Shown piece after piece: positions 8,169-16,049 of a stretch of 64,000 bases of DNA. The stretch is from the NCBI RefSeq assembly GCF_900099775.1, contig NZ_FMTM01000014.1, positions 62,001 to 126,000 of the forward strand. The letters run 5' to 3'. The DNA comes from Rhizobium mongolense subsp. loessense (GTDB lineage Bacteria > Pseudomonadota > Alphaproteobacteria > Rhizobiales > Rhizobiaceae). The translations under genes and the position numbers were made by a program. Position 1 is the first letter of the stretch; each line of letters opens with the position of its first letter. The notes beneath the pieces were generated by a model. It saw only the letters and a program-made list of their open reading frames with translations, searched no databases and was not told the DNA's origin.

Positions 8169-9491
8169 TCATGAACTCGTTGCCAAAACGCCGTCGGCAA
8201 TCTCAGCGCATCGCGCCATCGCCCGATCGAGGATTTCCGAGGGTGCGTCCAATTTTCGTGCCATCCGAGGCACTTGTTTCAGGCGCTCTGCAAACTCACG
8301 TAGCTCGCAAAGAAGGCGCATCTGGTCATCAGGGTCATCAAGAAGCTCTGCACAGATTGTCTTCCAATCCGGCAAATGATCGCGGCCACGGTCGCGCATG
8401 CACGCCCATCGCGTAGACCGGATGATTCCTTCCTTTGCCAGTCGCATGGGGGCGAAATCAAAGAGTGGCGAGAGCCGAATGCTTCCATCAGGATACTTGC
8501 TCAGCGCCGAGTTTCGTCCGTGATTGTCGGGATTGCCGAGCGCCAGATTTGCGACGTCACGTCTTACATACTCAGCGATGTCGGCAAAGGGATCAGACGA
8601 GAATTGTTTCAGGACGTCGATATAGGCCTCATGCGTGCCGATATGGCCGAAATCGGCAACGCCGATTGCCGACACAAGGCTTTCCTGCCCAAGGCGCACG
8701 ACTTGGCCATGATTGCCACGTTGCCGATCAAACCGGGGTATGATCAGCACGCCTTCGGCGTATGTCGAGGTTTCCTTCACGTTCAGGCCGATTTCCACCG
8801 CGATCCGGGAGTAGAGTGCTTCGCCTTCGAGAATGAGGCGATCCGCGGGCTCCGTGCTGCGGACAAGTTTTACAATGACATGACGCACTGCCTCGTCATC
8901 TGCGACAAAACCGTCTGGGTAATAAAGCCCGTCACTCGCCTGGGTCATCGACACCTTCGGCCACTCTCCTTGAAGCCCGCTTGACCCCGAAGCCAACATG
9001 CCGAAACGGTCTGCAACTTCCATGAAGTGATCGGTACGCTCGAGAATGTCGTTCTCGGTCACGCCCTGGCGTTGAACCTCGCGTAGACGAGGCGCTTCGG
9101 CATCAGCCGCTTCTTTGATGCGGATATTGCCAATCCCTCCGGTCGCCGCCCGGAGCAGGAGGGGAAGATCGGCTTCGCGCGAAGCTTCGTTCAGCTCAAG
9201 GTGTTCGGCAAGTTTCCGGCGCGCATGTCCTTGTGGCATTAGATCCAACAGGAAGGGTGGCCAGTGGCGACTGTATCGGTTTTCAAGGTCTACGGGATAG
9301 CGGACGGATAGGGCGCGATGGTCGCAAACAGCCTTTCCATTGGCAAAATCGACAGAAGCTGCCTCAACAAAGTAATCAAGATCGTAGTCAATGATCGAGG
9401 CGCCCGTATAGCCAGATCCTTCGTCTTGCAGTTGTAGGGTTGCGGCCCCACGCCATTTGCCATTGTCATGAACTTGAAGCGTCAGGCGCAT
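8169..9491 (-). CDS. HipA-type serine/threonine kinase toxin
   Basis: A 440-residue HipA-family protein. In Escherichia coli HipA phosphorylates glutamyl-tRNA synthetase and causes dormancy. The kinase core is visible: the catalytic loop segment NLALGNPDNHGRNS, followed by the metal-binding SPLFDFAP, corresponding to NTDAHAKN and the following Asp in E. coli HipA. The glycine-rich segment GSSGLQGEWPKVSM would be the nucleotide loop. The N-terminal beta-rich subdomain (about 1-110) is present. The start ATG is preceded by AAGGGGA. The HipB-like partner follows 21 bp downstream. Length matches the family, and no disruption is seen, so it is probably functional. Confidence 0.9.
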   Translation of the reverse strand: MRLTLQVHDNGKWRGAATLQLQDEGSGYTGASIIDYDLDYFVEAASVDFANGKAVCDHRALSVRYPVDLENRYSRHWPPFLLDLMPQGHARRKLAEHLELNEASREADLPLLLRAATGGIGNIRIKEAADAEAPRLREVQRQGVTENDILERTDHFMEVADRFGMLASGSSGLQGEWPKVSMTQASDGLYYPDGFVADDEAVRHVIVKLVRSTEPADRLILEGEALYSRIAVEIGLNVKETSTYAEGVLIIPRFDRQRGNHGQVVRLGQESLVSAIGVADFGHIGTHEAYIDVLKQFSSDPFADIAEYVRRDVANLALGNPDNHGRNSALSKYPDGSIRLSPLFDFAPMRLAKEGIIRSTRWACMRDRGRDHLPDWKTICAELLDDPDDQMRLLCELREFAERLKQVPRMARKLDAPSEILDRAMARCAEIADGVLATSS

Positions 9492-9792
9492 ATTTAATCC
9501 CCTTTAATGGGTCAATTAATGCGCTGAGGTTTAAAAATCAACCCCCTATGATGGTACAATAGAGAGTGCGGTGGTCAATCGATGGCGGTTTTCGTTTGGT
9601 CTGAATCCAAAATGGCGCAGCACGACACCAAGAGCGCCCACGCCAGCCATAGCATTTGTGCCGGATTCGATCCGTAAGAGCTATATGGCCCGCAAAAATC
9701 CCCGCTTTCATCGAGCCGAAATTCCGGTGAGACAAAACGAGGAAAAGCAACCTGCGAAAATCGGAATGCGGGCCTGGAGGGCTCTCTCACGA
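9492..9792. other. Intergenic region between hipA and uxuA
   Basis: About 300 bp without a convincing gene. The stretch next to hipA (9492-9545) is AT-rich (TTAATCCCC, ATGGGTCAATTAATG) and should hold the hipA promoter, which reads on the minus strand. I see no tRNA, repeat or clear terminator in the rest. Confidence 0.5.
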
Positions 9793-10980
9793 TCAGGATG
9801 GTTTGGCACCGAGCGCGTGCAGGATGCCGCGCAGTTCCGCCAGTCCGCGCATGCGGCCGATCGCGGGATAGCCTGGCGTGACGGTCTTGTTCAGATCATC
9901 CAGCATGCGGTGACCATGGTCGGAGCGGAACACGATTTCGTCTTTCGGGCTGCGCTTGCGGTCCTCGGCCACGAGTTCCTTGAGAACCGCCACCATATCG
10001 ACATCACCTTCCAGATGCGCGCTTTCATGGAAGGAGCGGCCGTCGCCTTCACGCTTGGTGGCGCGCAGATGCGCGAAGTAGATGCGCGAGGCAAAGCGCC
10101 GGGCGATTGCCGGCAGGTCGTTGTCGGCACGCACGCCGAGGCTGCCGGTGCAGTAGCACATGCCGTTTGCCTGTGATGGTACGGCCTCAAAAAGGGCAGC
10201 GTAGTCGTCTGCCGTCGAGGCGATGCGCGGCAGGCCGAAGAGCGAACGCGGCGGATCGTCCGGATGGAGCGTCAGCTTGACGCCGCGCGCTTCGGCGGCC
10301 GGTGTGACGGCCTGAAGGAATTCGATGAGGTGCTGGCGGAGCTTTTCGGCGTCGATGCCGGCATAGGCGGCAAGCTTTTCGCGGAAGCCGGGAATGGTCA
10401 AAGGCTCGGTTGTCGAGCCGGGCAGCGCCGAGGTTATGATGCGGGTGATCTCGGCGATCTCGGCTTCCGGCATAGCCTCGTAGACTTCACGGGCGCGTTT
10501 CAGGTCGTCCGCTGAATATTCCTTTTCGGCGCCCTGACGCTGCAGCACGAAAAGGTCGAAGGCGGCAAAGCGCTCGTGATCGAAGCGCATGGCGGTCGCG
10601 CCCGTTGGTATCTCGTAGTCGAGCTCGGTGCGCGTCCAGTCGACTACGGGCATGAAGTTGTAGCAGATGATCGGGATCCCGCAGGCGGCGACGGCTTCGA
10701 GGCTTGCAATCCAAGCCTCTATTTCGGCCTTGGCCTGGCCGCCCTTGCGCTTGACTGCATCGGGGATCGGAATGCTCTCGACGACAGACCAAGTGAGGGA
10801 CGAGCGGCCGGGCGGCGTGTTTTCGATCATGGCCTTGCGTTCACTGACTTCGCTTTCCGTCCAGGTGCGGCCGATTGGAACCTGATGCAGCGAGGAAACG
10901 ATGTTCGTCGCGCCCGTCTGGCGTACATCGTCCAGGGTGACGGGAGCCTCAGGCCCAAACCATCTCCAACCTTGCCGCAT
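9793..10980 (-). CDS. uxuA: Mannonate dehydratase
   Basis: Converts D-mannonate to 2-keto-3-deoxygluconate in glucuronate catabolism (Ashwell pathway). The 395-residue protein has the family's characteristic start (WRWFGPEAPVTLDDVRQTGA, then NIVSSLHQVP), the metal-site segments LTLHPDDPP and FAHLRATKREGDG, and SDHGHRMLDD near the C-terminus. AAGGAGG precedes the ATG. It lies 47 bp downstream of a GntR regulator on the same strand and is probably in one operon with it. The partner enzymes uronate isomerase (uxaC) and fructuronate reductase (uxuB) are not in this window. Confidence 0.95.
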   Translation of the reverse strand: MRQGWRWFGPEAPVTLDDVRQTGATNIVSSLHQVPIGRTWTESEVSERKAMIENTPPGRSSLTWSVVESIPIPDAVKRKGGQAKAEIEAWIASLEAVAACGIPIICYNFMPVVDWTRTELDYEIPTGATAMRFDHERFAAFDLFVLQRQGAEKEYSADDLKRAREVYEAMPEAEIAEITRIITSALPGSTTEPLTIPGFREKLAAYAGIDAEKLRQHLIEFLQAVTPAAEARGVKLTLHPDDPPRSLFGLPRIASTADDYAALFEAVPSQANGMCYCTGSLGVRADNDLPAIARRFASRIYFAHLRATKREGDGRSFHESAHLEGDVDMVAVLKELVAEDRKRSPKDEIVFRSDHGHRMLDDLNKTVTPGYPAIGRMRGLAELRGILHALGAKPS

Positions 10981-11027
10981 CTGTTTCCTCCTTGCTGTTT
11001 CGTTGTTTATGGGTTCTGCCGGCTGCT

Positions 11028-11765
11028 TCAGCAGAAATAATCGGGATAACGTGTTCGAAGCTCCGCGACATCGGGGATGACGGCGCTCAGATGGTGAAGC
11101 ATGGCGTTGCGGGCGGCTTCCGCATCGTGGGCTGCAATCGCATCGCGGATAGCACAGTGTTCGGGAACCACATTGTCCATGCGGCCCAGGGCTGGAAGCG
11201 TCAGCCGCCGGGCTCGGTCGATCTGCACCTTGACCGTTTTCAAGATGGTCCAGATACCGGGATAGCCGGCGATCTGTATTATCGCCTCGTGAAAGGCCTC
11301 ATCTTCTTCATGGAAGCTGGACACGTCGCCGAGGGCGGCAAGCGCTTTCTGCCGGGAGATGATGGCATCGAGCCTGGTAATGTGGTGCGGCTTGGCCATC
11401 CTGGCAGCACTCTCGATGGTCGTGCCTTCCAGTGCTTTGCGAACGACAACCGCTTCCGGGATTGCCGAAACGGGGATACGCGAAACGACGGTGCCGGACT
11501 GTGGATAAATCTCCACGAGCCCACCTTCGGCAAGACGAAGCAGCGCTTCACGCACCGGCGTGCGGCTGACGCCGAATTCCTCCGCGATGCGCTTTTCCTG
11601 AAGTGCAATTCCCGGCGGCATGCGCAGCGAAACGATGTCGGCATGAAGCCTCTTGAAGATCGCATCCGCCGTGGTTACTCGGCGAAGCTTCGCCGGTCTT
11701 TCCAAAAGAGCCGGAAAATCGATCGCTTCGGAACTGGACGCCTGCCGCATGAACTGCCTGAACAT
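11028..11765 (-). CDS. GntR family regulator (FCD domain), likely regulator of uxuA
   Basis: Regulator of 245 residues. The N-terminal winged helix-turn-helix is at about 35-95 (EKRIAEEFGVSRTPVREALL), followed by an FCD ligand domain (residues about 105-230, with HEEDEAFHEAII and EHCAIRDAI). First gene of the operon with uxuA, so it probably senses an intermediate of mannonate/glucuronate breakdown and represses itself. A perfect palindrome ATACTAGTAT lies 12 bp upstream of its start and is the candidate operator. The ligand is inferred from the neighbour only. Confidence 0.9.
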   Translation of the reverse strand: MFRQFMRQASSSEAIDFPALLERPAKLRRVTTADAIFKRLHADIVSLRMPPGIALQEKRIAEEFGVSRTPVREALLRLAEGGLVEIYPQSGTVVSRIPVSAIPEAVVVRKALEGTTIESAARMAKPHHITRLDAIISRQKALAALGDVSSFHEEDEAFHEAIIQIAGYPGIWTILKTVKVQIDRARRLTLPALGRMDNVVPEHCAIRDAIAAHDAEAARNAMLHHLSAVIPDVAELRTRYPDYFC

Positions 11766-11777
11766 GACTTCGTGTGC

Positions 11778-11787
11778 ATACTAGTAT
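11778..11787. promoter_or_regulatory. Palindromic operator ATACTAGTAT upstream of gntR-uxuA
   Basis: Perfect 10-bp palindrome 12 bp upstream of the gntR start, inside a longer AT-rich stretch (TGCATACTAGTATATCAAT). The size and symmetry suit FCD-type GntR operators, and the position suits autoregulation. No binding evidence. Confidence 0.45.
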
Positions 11788-11819
11788 ATCAATCGACGTC
11801 CGTTGCCAAGGCGCGCCAA

Positions 11820-12451
11820 GAGGTGGCACACGGCGCTCCCGCATCGACGAGGCCAAAGGCCTCAAGCCGAGCACTCCGCCCCAGCGGAAACCCTTAAGTT
11901 CTGCCTGCGCGAACTTGGCGGCAAGCAGTAAGAGGATCTGGAACGCGCGCTCGCGCGGCTGCCGGCGACAAATATCCGCATCACCAACCTCAAGGGTGGC
12001 CGTGAGGGCCGGGACCGGCGCGCGACCGAAACCTTCCCCGTGATCGGCCGCTACAAGGTGGTCAGCCGCACCAACCAGGATCGGGTCCGATCAGATCGAG
12101 ATCGAGATCCCGGGCTCGTGCGCCCCGATAGAAAGCCGACCATCCTGACGCTCAATCCGGACTATTTCCTCCTGTCACGGCCGCTCGCTCGTTTCATCTA
12201 CCGGCTTGCGCGCAAGGCCGCCGGCGACACGACGGCCTTTTATTCCCTGAAAGAGCTGCACAAACGCAGCGGTGCCACGGTGCCGATGCGGAAATTTCGC
12301 CAGACCATCGAGAAAATCGTCGAGACGGCCACGATCATCGCTACCTGACTATGATCTCAACCTTGAGGATCGCGGGCCACGATCTGGTCATGCATATGCG
12401 GAAGCGGACAAGAGCCTCCCTGGCGAAATGGATCTCGCGGCGATCGCCTAA
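11820..12451 (+). pseudogene. Degenerate replication initiator protein A (RPA family)
   Basis: Fragments of a plasmid replication initiator can be read across several frames. They are KFCLRELGGKQ, a stop codon, then EDLERALARLPATNIRITNLKGG and TFPVIGRYKVVSRTNQ. A shift leads to IEIEIPG, another to TILTLNPDYFLLSRPLARFI and LKELHKRSGATVPMRKFRQ, and after a last shift near 12335-12341 the end LPDYDLNLEDRGPRSGHAYA runs to a TAA at 12449. At least one internal stop and three frameshifts make it non-functional. RPA-type initiators are common on rhizobial plasmids. It is a scar of a plasmid backbone next to a Fic toxin module. The family call rests on recognising the conserved NPDYFLLSRP and GYDL segments. 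Confidence 0.65.
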
Positions 12452-12686
12452 TTTTGTAAAAGCGCCGTACTTCGGTCCGCCAGACTTTGACAAAAAATTC
12501 AGCTCGTTTGAAGCCCGCCTGAATGGCGGATGCCACCACGTTTCCATGGTGGCATCCTAACCCTTTACGGTTATCGGCTTCCCAGCCTGTACCGTGCCCG
12601 CAGTGAATCACGCAATCACGCCGGCCGAGGCTTGCCAAGCGGAATCCTTTTGCCGCCTGCCACAAGGACGTGATAAGTTCTGATTC

Positions 12687-12887
12687 ATGAACACTCTGAA
12701 AACGCCCAAACTAAACCGCAACGCCAAGACCGGCCGCCTTTCGCAGGCGCGTGCCGAGAAGATCAGTGCCGTTGAAGGTCTCGTGCTCAGCCCGCGCATG
12801 CGCAACATCCTCGCCCAGACCAAGGACCAGCCGGCCGAGGAACGCCGCCAGGCTATCCGTGCGCAGTTCGCTCGCAAGTCCGCCTAA
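12687..12887 (+). CDS. VbhA-like small antitoxin of Fic
   Basis: A 66-residue basic, helical protein directly upstream of a Fic gene (3-bp gap). It contains SAVEGLVLSPRM, resembling the inhibition helix of VbhA-type class I Fic antitoxins, where (S/T)xxxE(G/N) inserts a glutamate into the ATP site. Here E and G are present, but the Ser is at -3 rather than -4 from the Glu, and Ile occupies -4. The ending QAIRAQFARKSA is basic. Role by context: it keeps the Fic enzyme silent. The gene appears intact. I am confident of the pairing and moderately so of the family. Confidence 0.7.
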   Translation: MNTLKTPKLNRNAKTGRLSQARAEKISAVEGLVLSPRMRNILAQTKDQPAEERRQAIRAQFARKSA

Positions 12888-12890
12888 ACA

Positions 12891-13478
12891 TTGGTCTATA
12901 CCGCCGAATCCGATCCCCTCTGTTATCCGGGCACGACTGTGCTCCGCAACAAGCTGGATCTGACTGACCAGGACGAGCTGGACGAGTTCGAGACCGCCAT
13001 GTTCGTCATTCGCTCCGACGAAGCCTGGCCGGCCGGAAATCTCGACGTCGCGCATTATCTGGCGCTTCATCATCACCTCTTCCAGGATGTTTACGATTGG
13101 GCCGGTGAGATCCGCACGATCCGGATCGGGAAGGGCGGCAACTGGTTCTGCTACCCCGAGCACATCCACGCCCAGCTGGGCCAGGCGTTTCAGTTCCTGG
13201 CGAATGCCAATTATTTCGATGGCCTGGCGCCCGCCGAATTCGCGGCCCAAGCCGCACATCTGCTAGCCGAGATCAACGCGGTCCATCCTTTCCGCGAAGG
13301 CAACGGCCGCACGCAGCTGACGTTGCTCGCGGTCCTGGCCGAGCACGTTGGCCTTCCCTTCAATGAAGAGGCGCTTGATCGTGATCGCGTCCTCGATGCC
13401 ATGATCGAGAGCTTTGCGGGCTCCGAAGCGCCGCTGGCGGCCCTGATCCTCGACATCATCACCGAACCCTCATCCTAA
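12891..13478 (+). CDS. Fic domain protein (putative AMP-transferase toxin)
   Basis: A 195-residue Fic protein. Fic enzymes usually transfer AMP from ATP to a target protein. The catalytic motif is HPFREGNGRTQL (His132 to Leu143). The canonical motif HxFx(D/E)GNGRxxR ends in a second Arg that contacts the ATP gamma-phosphate and the inhibitory Glu; here that position is Leu. The N-terminal CYPGTTVLRNKLDL is the usual start of compact rhizobial Fic proteins. The start codon is TTG at 12891, just after the antitoxin stop, implying coupled translation. It sits beside a decayed replication gene, consistent with a plasmid addiction module. Activity cannot be judged from sequence. Confidence 0.88.
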   Translation: MVYTAESDPLCYPGTTVLRNKLDLTDQDELDEFETAMFVIRSDEAWPAGNLDVAHYLALHHHLFQDVYDWAGEIRTIRIGKGGNWFCYPEHIHAQLGQAFQFLANANYFDGLAPAEFAAQAAHLLAEINAVHPFREGNGRTQLTLLAVLAEHVGLPFNEEALDRDRVLDAMIESFAGSEAPLAALILDIITEPSS

Positions 13479-13825
13479 CCTTTTTCGAAATATCCTCGGG
13501 GGTCCAGGGGCAGACAGTCCCCCGGGGTACGCCGCGATTTTGCGGGTAGGCTAGGGGGCTGGGGGGGACTCCCCAGTGGTAAGCGCGCAGAGCGCCGTGA
13601 ATTTTTTAGGTATACAGGACGCGCCCAGGTAGTGCGGCAAGAGGGCCGGCGCGACAAACAGGCCGAAGCCACCGATGATCAAGAAAAGACCGGCGGCAGC
13701 CACAAGTAGGTGGCTATCCGCCGGGCGGACTGTCTTGACCAGCATCGAGGCTTCTACACGCCTTATAAGGATGCTCAGCTGATGTTTCTTGTGCGTCTGT
13801 CCACGACGCGCCCTCAAGGACGACT
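13479..13825. other. Sequence between fic and the permease pseudogene
   Basis: About 350 bp. It begins with a G-rich stretch (13496-13570, several GGGGG runs), then a possible small minus-strand frame. No RNA gene, IS end or terminator is evident. Confidence 0.4.
13551..13745 (-). CDS. Hypothetical small membrane protein (doubtful)
   Basis: A 64-residue frame starting MLVKTVRPADSHLL with one strongly hydrophobic segment (LLVAAAGLFLIIGGFGLFVA). It lies downstream of the permease pseudogene on the same strand. No family is recognised and no clear ribosome site is seen. It may be a real small gene or chance in a decaying region. Confidence 0.25.
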   Translation of the reverse strand: MLVKTVRPADSHLLVAAAGLFLIIGGFGLFVAPALLPHYLGASCIPKKFTALCALTTGESPPAP

Positions 13826-15192
13826 TCAACCTGATGGAAATCCCCTACTGTCGATGCGCATGATGCCGACTGTGACGAACCACAGTACGACGCCAAGGCC
13901 GAGAAGGACGGCGGCGATCAGGTACTGAACCGGATCGCGGCCGGTCCAAGGTCCGGCGAGGAACACACAGGTGATCGAACCCAGCACCGGCACAATCGTC
14001 GTTGCTTTGAAATGCGAATGTCCGACGCTGTCGCGTCGAAGTACGAGCGCGGCGATATTGACCACTGCGAAGACGCACAGCAGCAGGAGGGCCGTGGTGC
14101 CGCCGAGCGCCGGAACGCCGCCTGCGCACACGATCAGCGCGACGGCAAGAAGCGAGGTGAAGATGATTGCCACATACGGCGTCTTTCTGGACGCATGGAC
14201 CTTTCCAAGCATGTCAGGCAGAACGTTCTCGCGGCTCATCCCATAGATCAAGCGGCTCGCCATCATCATGTTGATCAAAGCGGAGTTCGCAACCGCAAAC
14301 ATTGTGATGATCCCGAAGATGCCGACGGGGAAACTCGGCGCACCTGCCTGCACGACCTTCAAGAGCGGCGTTTCGCCTTCGCCGAGAGCGGCGGCAGCGA
14401 CCAGCGTAATGGCCGAAATCGCAACAAGGATGTAGATGGTGTAATCACCAGGCCGCCAAGGAGCACTTTCGGAAATATCCGGCTCGGTGCCTTGCATTCC
14501 TCGGCCATGTTGACCGAATCCTCGAAGCCGACCATGGCGAAGAAGGCAAGCGTCGTCGCCGCGATAACGGACCAAAAGACGCCGCGATCGCCGCTCGGCT
14601 GGAAAGTCCATACTCGGGAAACGTCGCCTTCTCCGCCGGCGATTGCCCAAAAGCCGATGCCGATAATGATCAGAAGACCGCTGAGTTCGACGGTGGTCAG
14701 CAGTACGTTGAGCTTGACGCTCTCGCCGACGCCGCGGAAGTTGATCGCTGCGACGAGCGAGATGAAGACAACTGCGATGAGGGTCACGCCATAACCGCCG
14801 AAATCGAAGCCGAAGGCTGTCGTGAAGTTGGCCGCAAAAGCGCGGGAGGCCGTCGACGCGGACGTAATCCCCGAGGACATGACGGCAAAGGCCACGAGGA
14901 AGGTGAGGAAGTGGATGCCGAACGCCTTGTGCGTATAGAGTGCCGCACCGGCGGCGCGCGGATATTTCGTCACCAGTTCAAGATAGCTGAAGGCGGTCAG
15001 CAGTGCGACGACGAAAGCAACCAGGAACGGCAGCCAGACCACGCCGCCGACCTCTTTGGCGACTTGTCCTGTCAACGCATAAATACCCGTCCCGAGAATA
15101 TCGCCGACGATGAAAAGCAAGAGCAGACCGGGTCCCATGACGCGCTTCAATTCCGGCTGATCCGGAAGCGTCTCCAATGGTGTCTTGCGCAT
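13826..15192 (-). pseudogene. Amino acid permease (APC family), frameshifted
   Basis: The N-terminal two thirds (from 15192) is a clear APC-superfamily permease: MGPGLLLLFIVGDILGTGIY, then about seven hydrophobic helices up to FPKVLLGGLVIT. At about 14440-14450 the frame is lost. The remainder continues in the next frame as TIYILVAISAITLVAAAALG and on to the stop at 13826. One missing base after GTGATTAC explains the shift. Rejoined, the protein would be about 455 residues, normal for the family. Either a recent inactivating deletion or a sequencing error. The substrate is unknown; the relatives are cationic amino-acid or putrescine-type permeases. Confidence 0.8.
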
Positions 15193-15614
15193 GCTCCCTC
15201 CTTTCAGATGTCCGACAATGACTGCATTCGCTCAGGCTTTTGGCAACTAGAGCGGGAAATAGGAAAGAAAAGCAGTATTTTGAGCTTCAGGCAGGCGAAC
15301 CAAGGCAAGCTTTGCAGAGCCGGTGGCGGCACACCACATGCCGTGCCGCCAATTAGAAGCCGCCGTCGCAGGAGGCACGTCGAGGACGGGTCACCATCGC
15401 CAAGCGGCTCTTGAATCGGGTGCCGAACTTCGCTTCACGGATCGTCGGCTTTCCGAAACGCCTGTCCGCAGAGGGTGACGGCGGTCGGTTCGGCATCCGA
15501 GCTCGAGTCCGATCCAGAGCGATGGTCAGAGGGTCCGCCCGGCCTTTTTGCTTTTTGACCTTTAAGGCAGGAAACATCGATATACGGGCTTGAATTTGCT
15601 GCGTTGCAGCATTA

Positions 15615-15740
15615 TCTTTTGATGATCCGAAGCGATTCACCCTCCTCCCGAGCCGCTTCGGTCCGACGGGCAGCACTCCTCCTCCCAAGCTGCCAGTCAT
15701 TATCGAAGCCCGGCGCACCTCCTCCCGCGCCGGGCTTTTC
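15615..15740 (+). ncRNA. Alpha-r14 family small RNA (NfeR1/Smr14C2-like)
   Basis: Three consecutive hairpins each expose the same loop CCTCCTCCC, an anti-Shine-Dalgarno sequence. Hairpin 1 (15627-15661) has stem CCGAAGCG/CGCTTCGG and loop motif at 15641-15649. Hairpin 2 (15669-15694) has stem GGCAGC/GCTGCC and motif at 15678-15686. Hairpin 3 (15708-15735) has stem GCCCGGCGC/GCGCCGGGC and motif at 15718-15726, then TTTT, so it is also the terminator. This is the hallmark of the rhizobial alpha-r14 trans-acting sRNAs, which pair with ribosome sites of many transport mRNAs. A TTGACC (15555-15560) and TATACG (15581-15586) may be promoter parts. The 5' end is my estimate from the family's length of about 120 nt. 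Confidence 0.82.
15708..15740 (+). terminator. Rho-independent terminator of the sRNA
   Basis: A 9-bp perfect GC stem, GCCCGGCGC/GCGCCGGGC, with loop ACCTCCTCCC and a following TTTTC. It is the third hairpin of the sRNA. Confidence 0.8.
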
Positions 15741-16049
15741 TTTGTGCAACCGGAGGCTTGTCGCACGGAAGGTCGTACGCCGATTTGACCGCGAGCTACC
15801 GCGGTGATGCGACGGAAATTCTTGCGCCTTGAGCCGCTGGAGCTCTTGCGCCCAAATCCTCGGGGGCTGGCTGCATCCGGTGCGGTGCCGGAGGCGTCCT
15901 TAACGCCTGGATAGCCGAAGCTGCCGGGCGATGCCGGCCCCTTTTCGAGCTCGCGTCCGGGGTCGGTATACAATGCGTTGGCCGAGTGCTTTTTCCCGGT
16001 GGATGCGGTATAGTGTTTTCTTGAGGGTCGTCCTGGGGAGGGGACCCCG

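Noticed and set aside
13496..13570. G-rich tract with several GGGGG runs, considered as an origin or quadruplex element
   Set aside because: No iterons, DnaA boxes or AT-rich unwinding region nearby; not enough to call a function.
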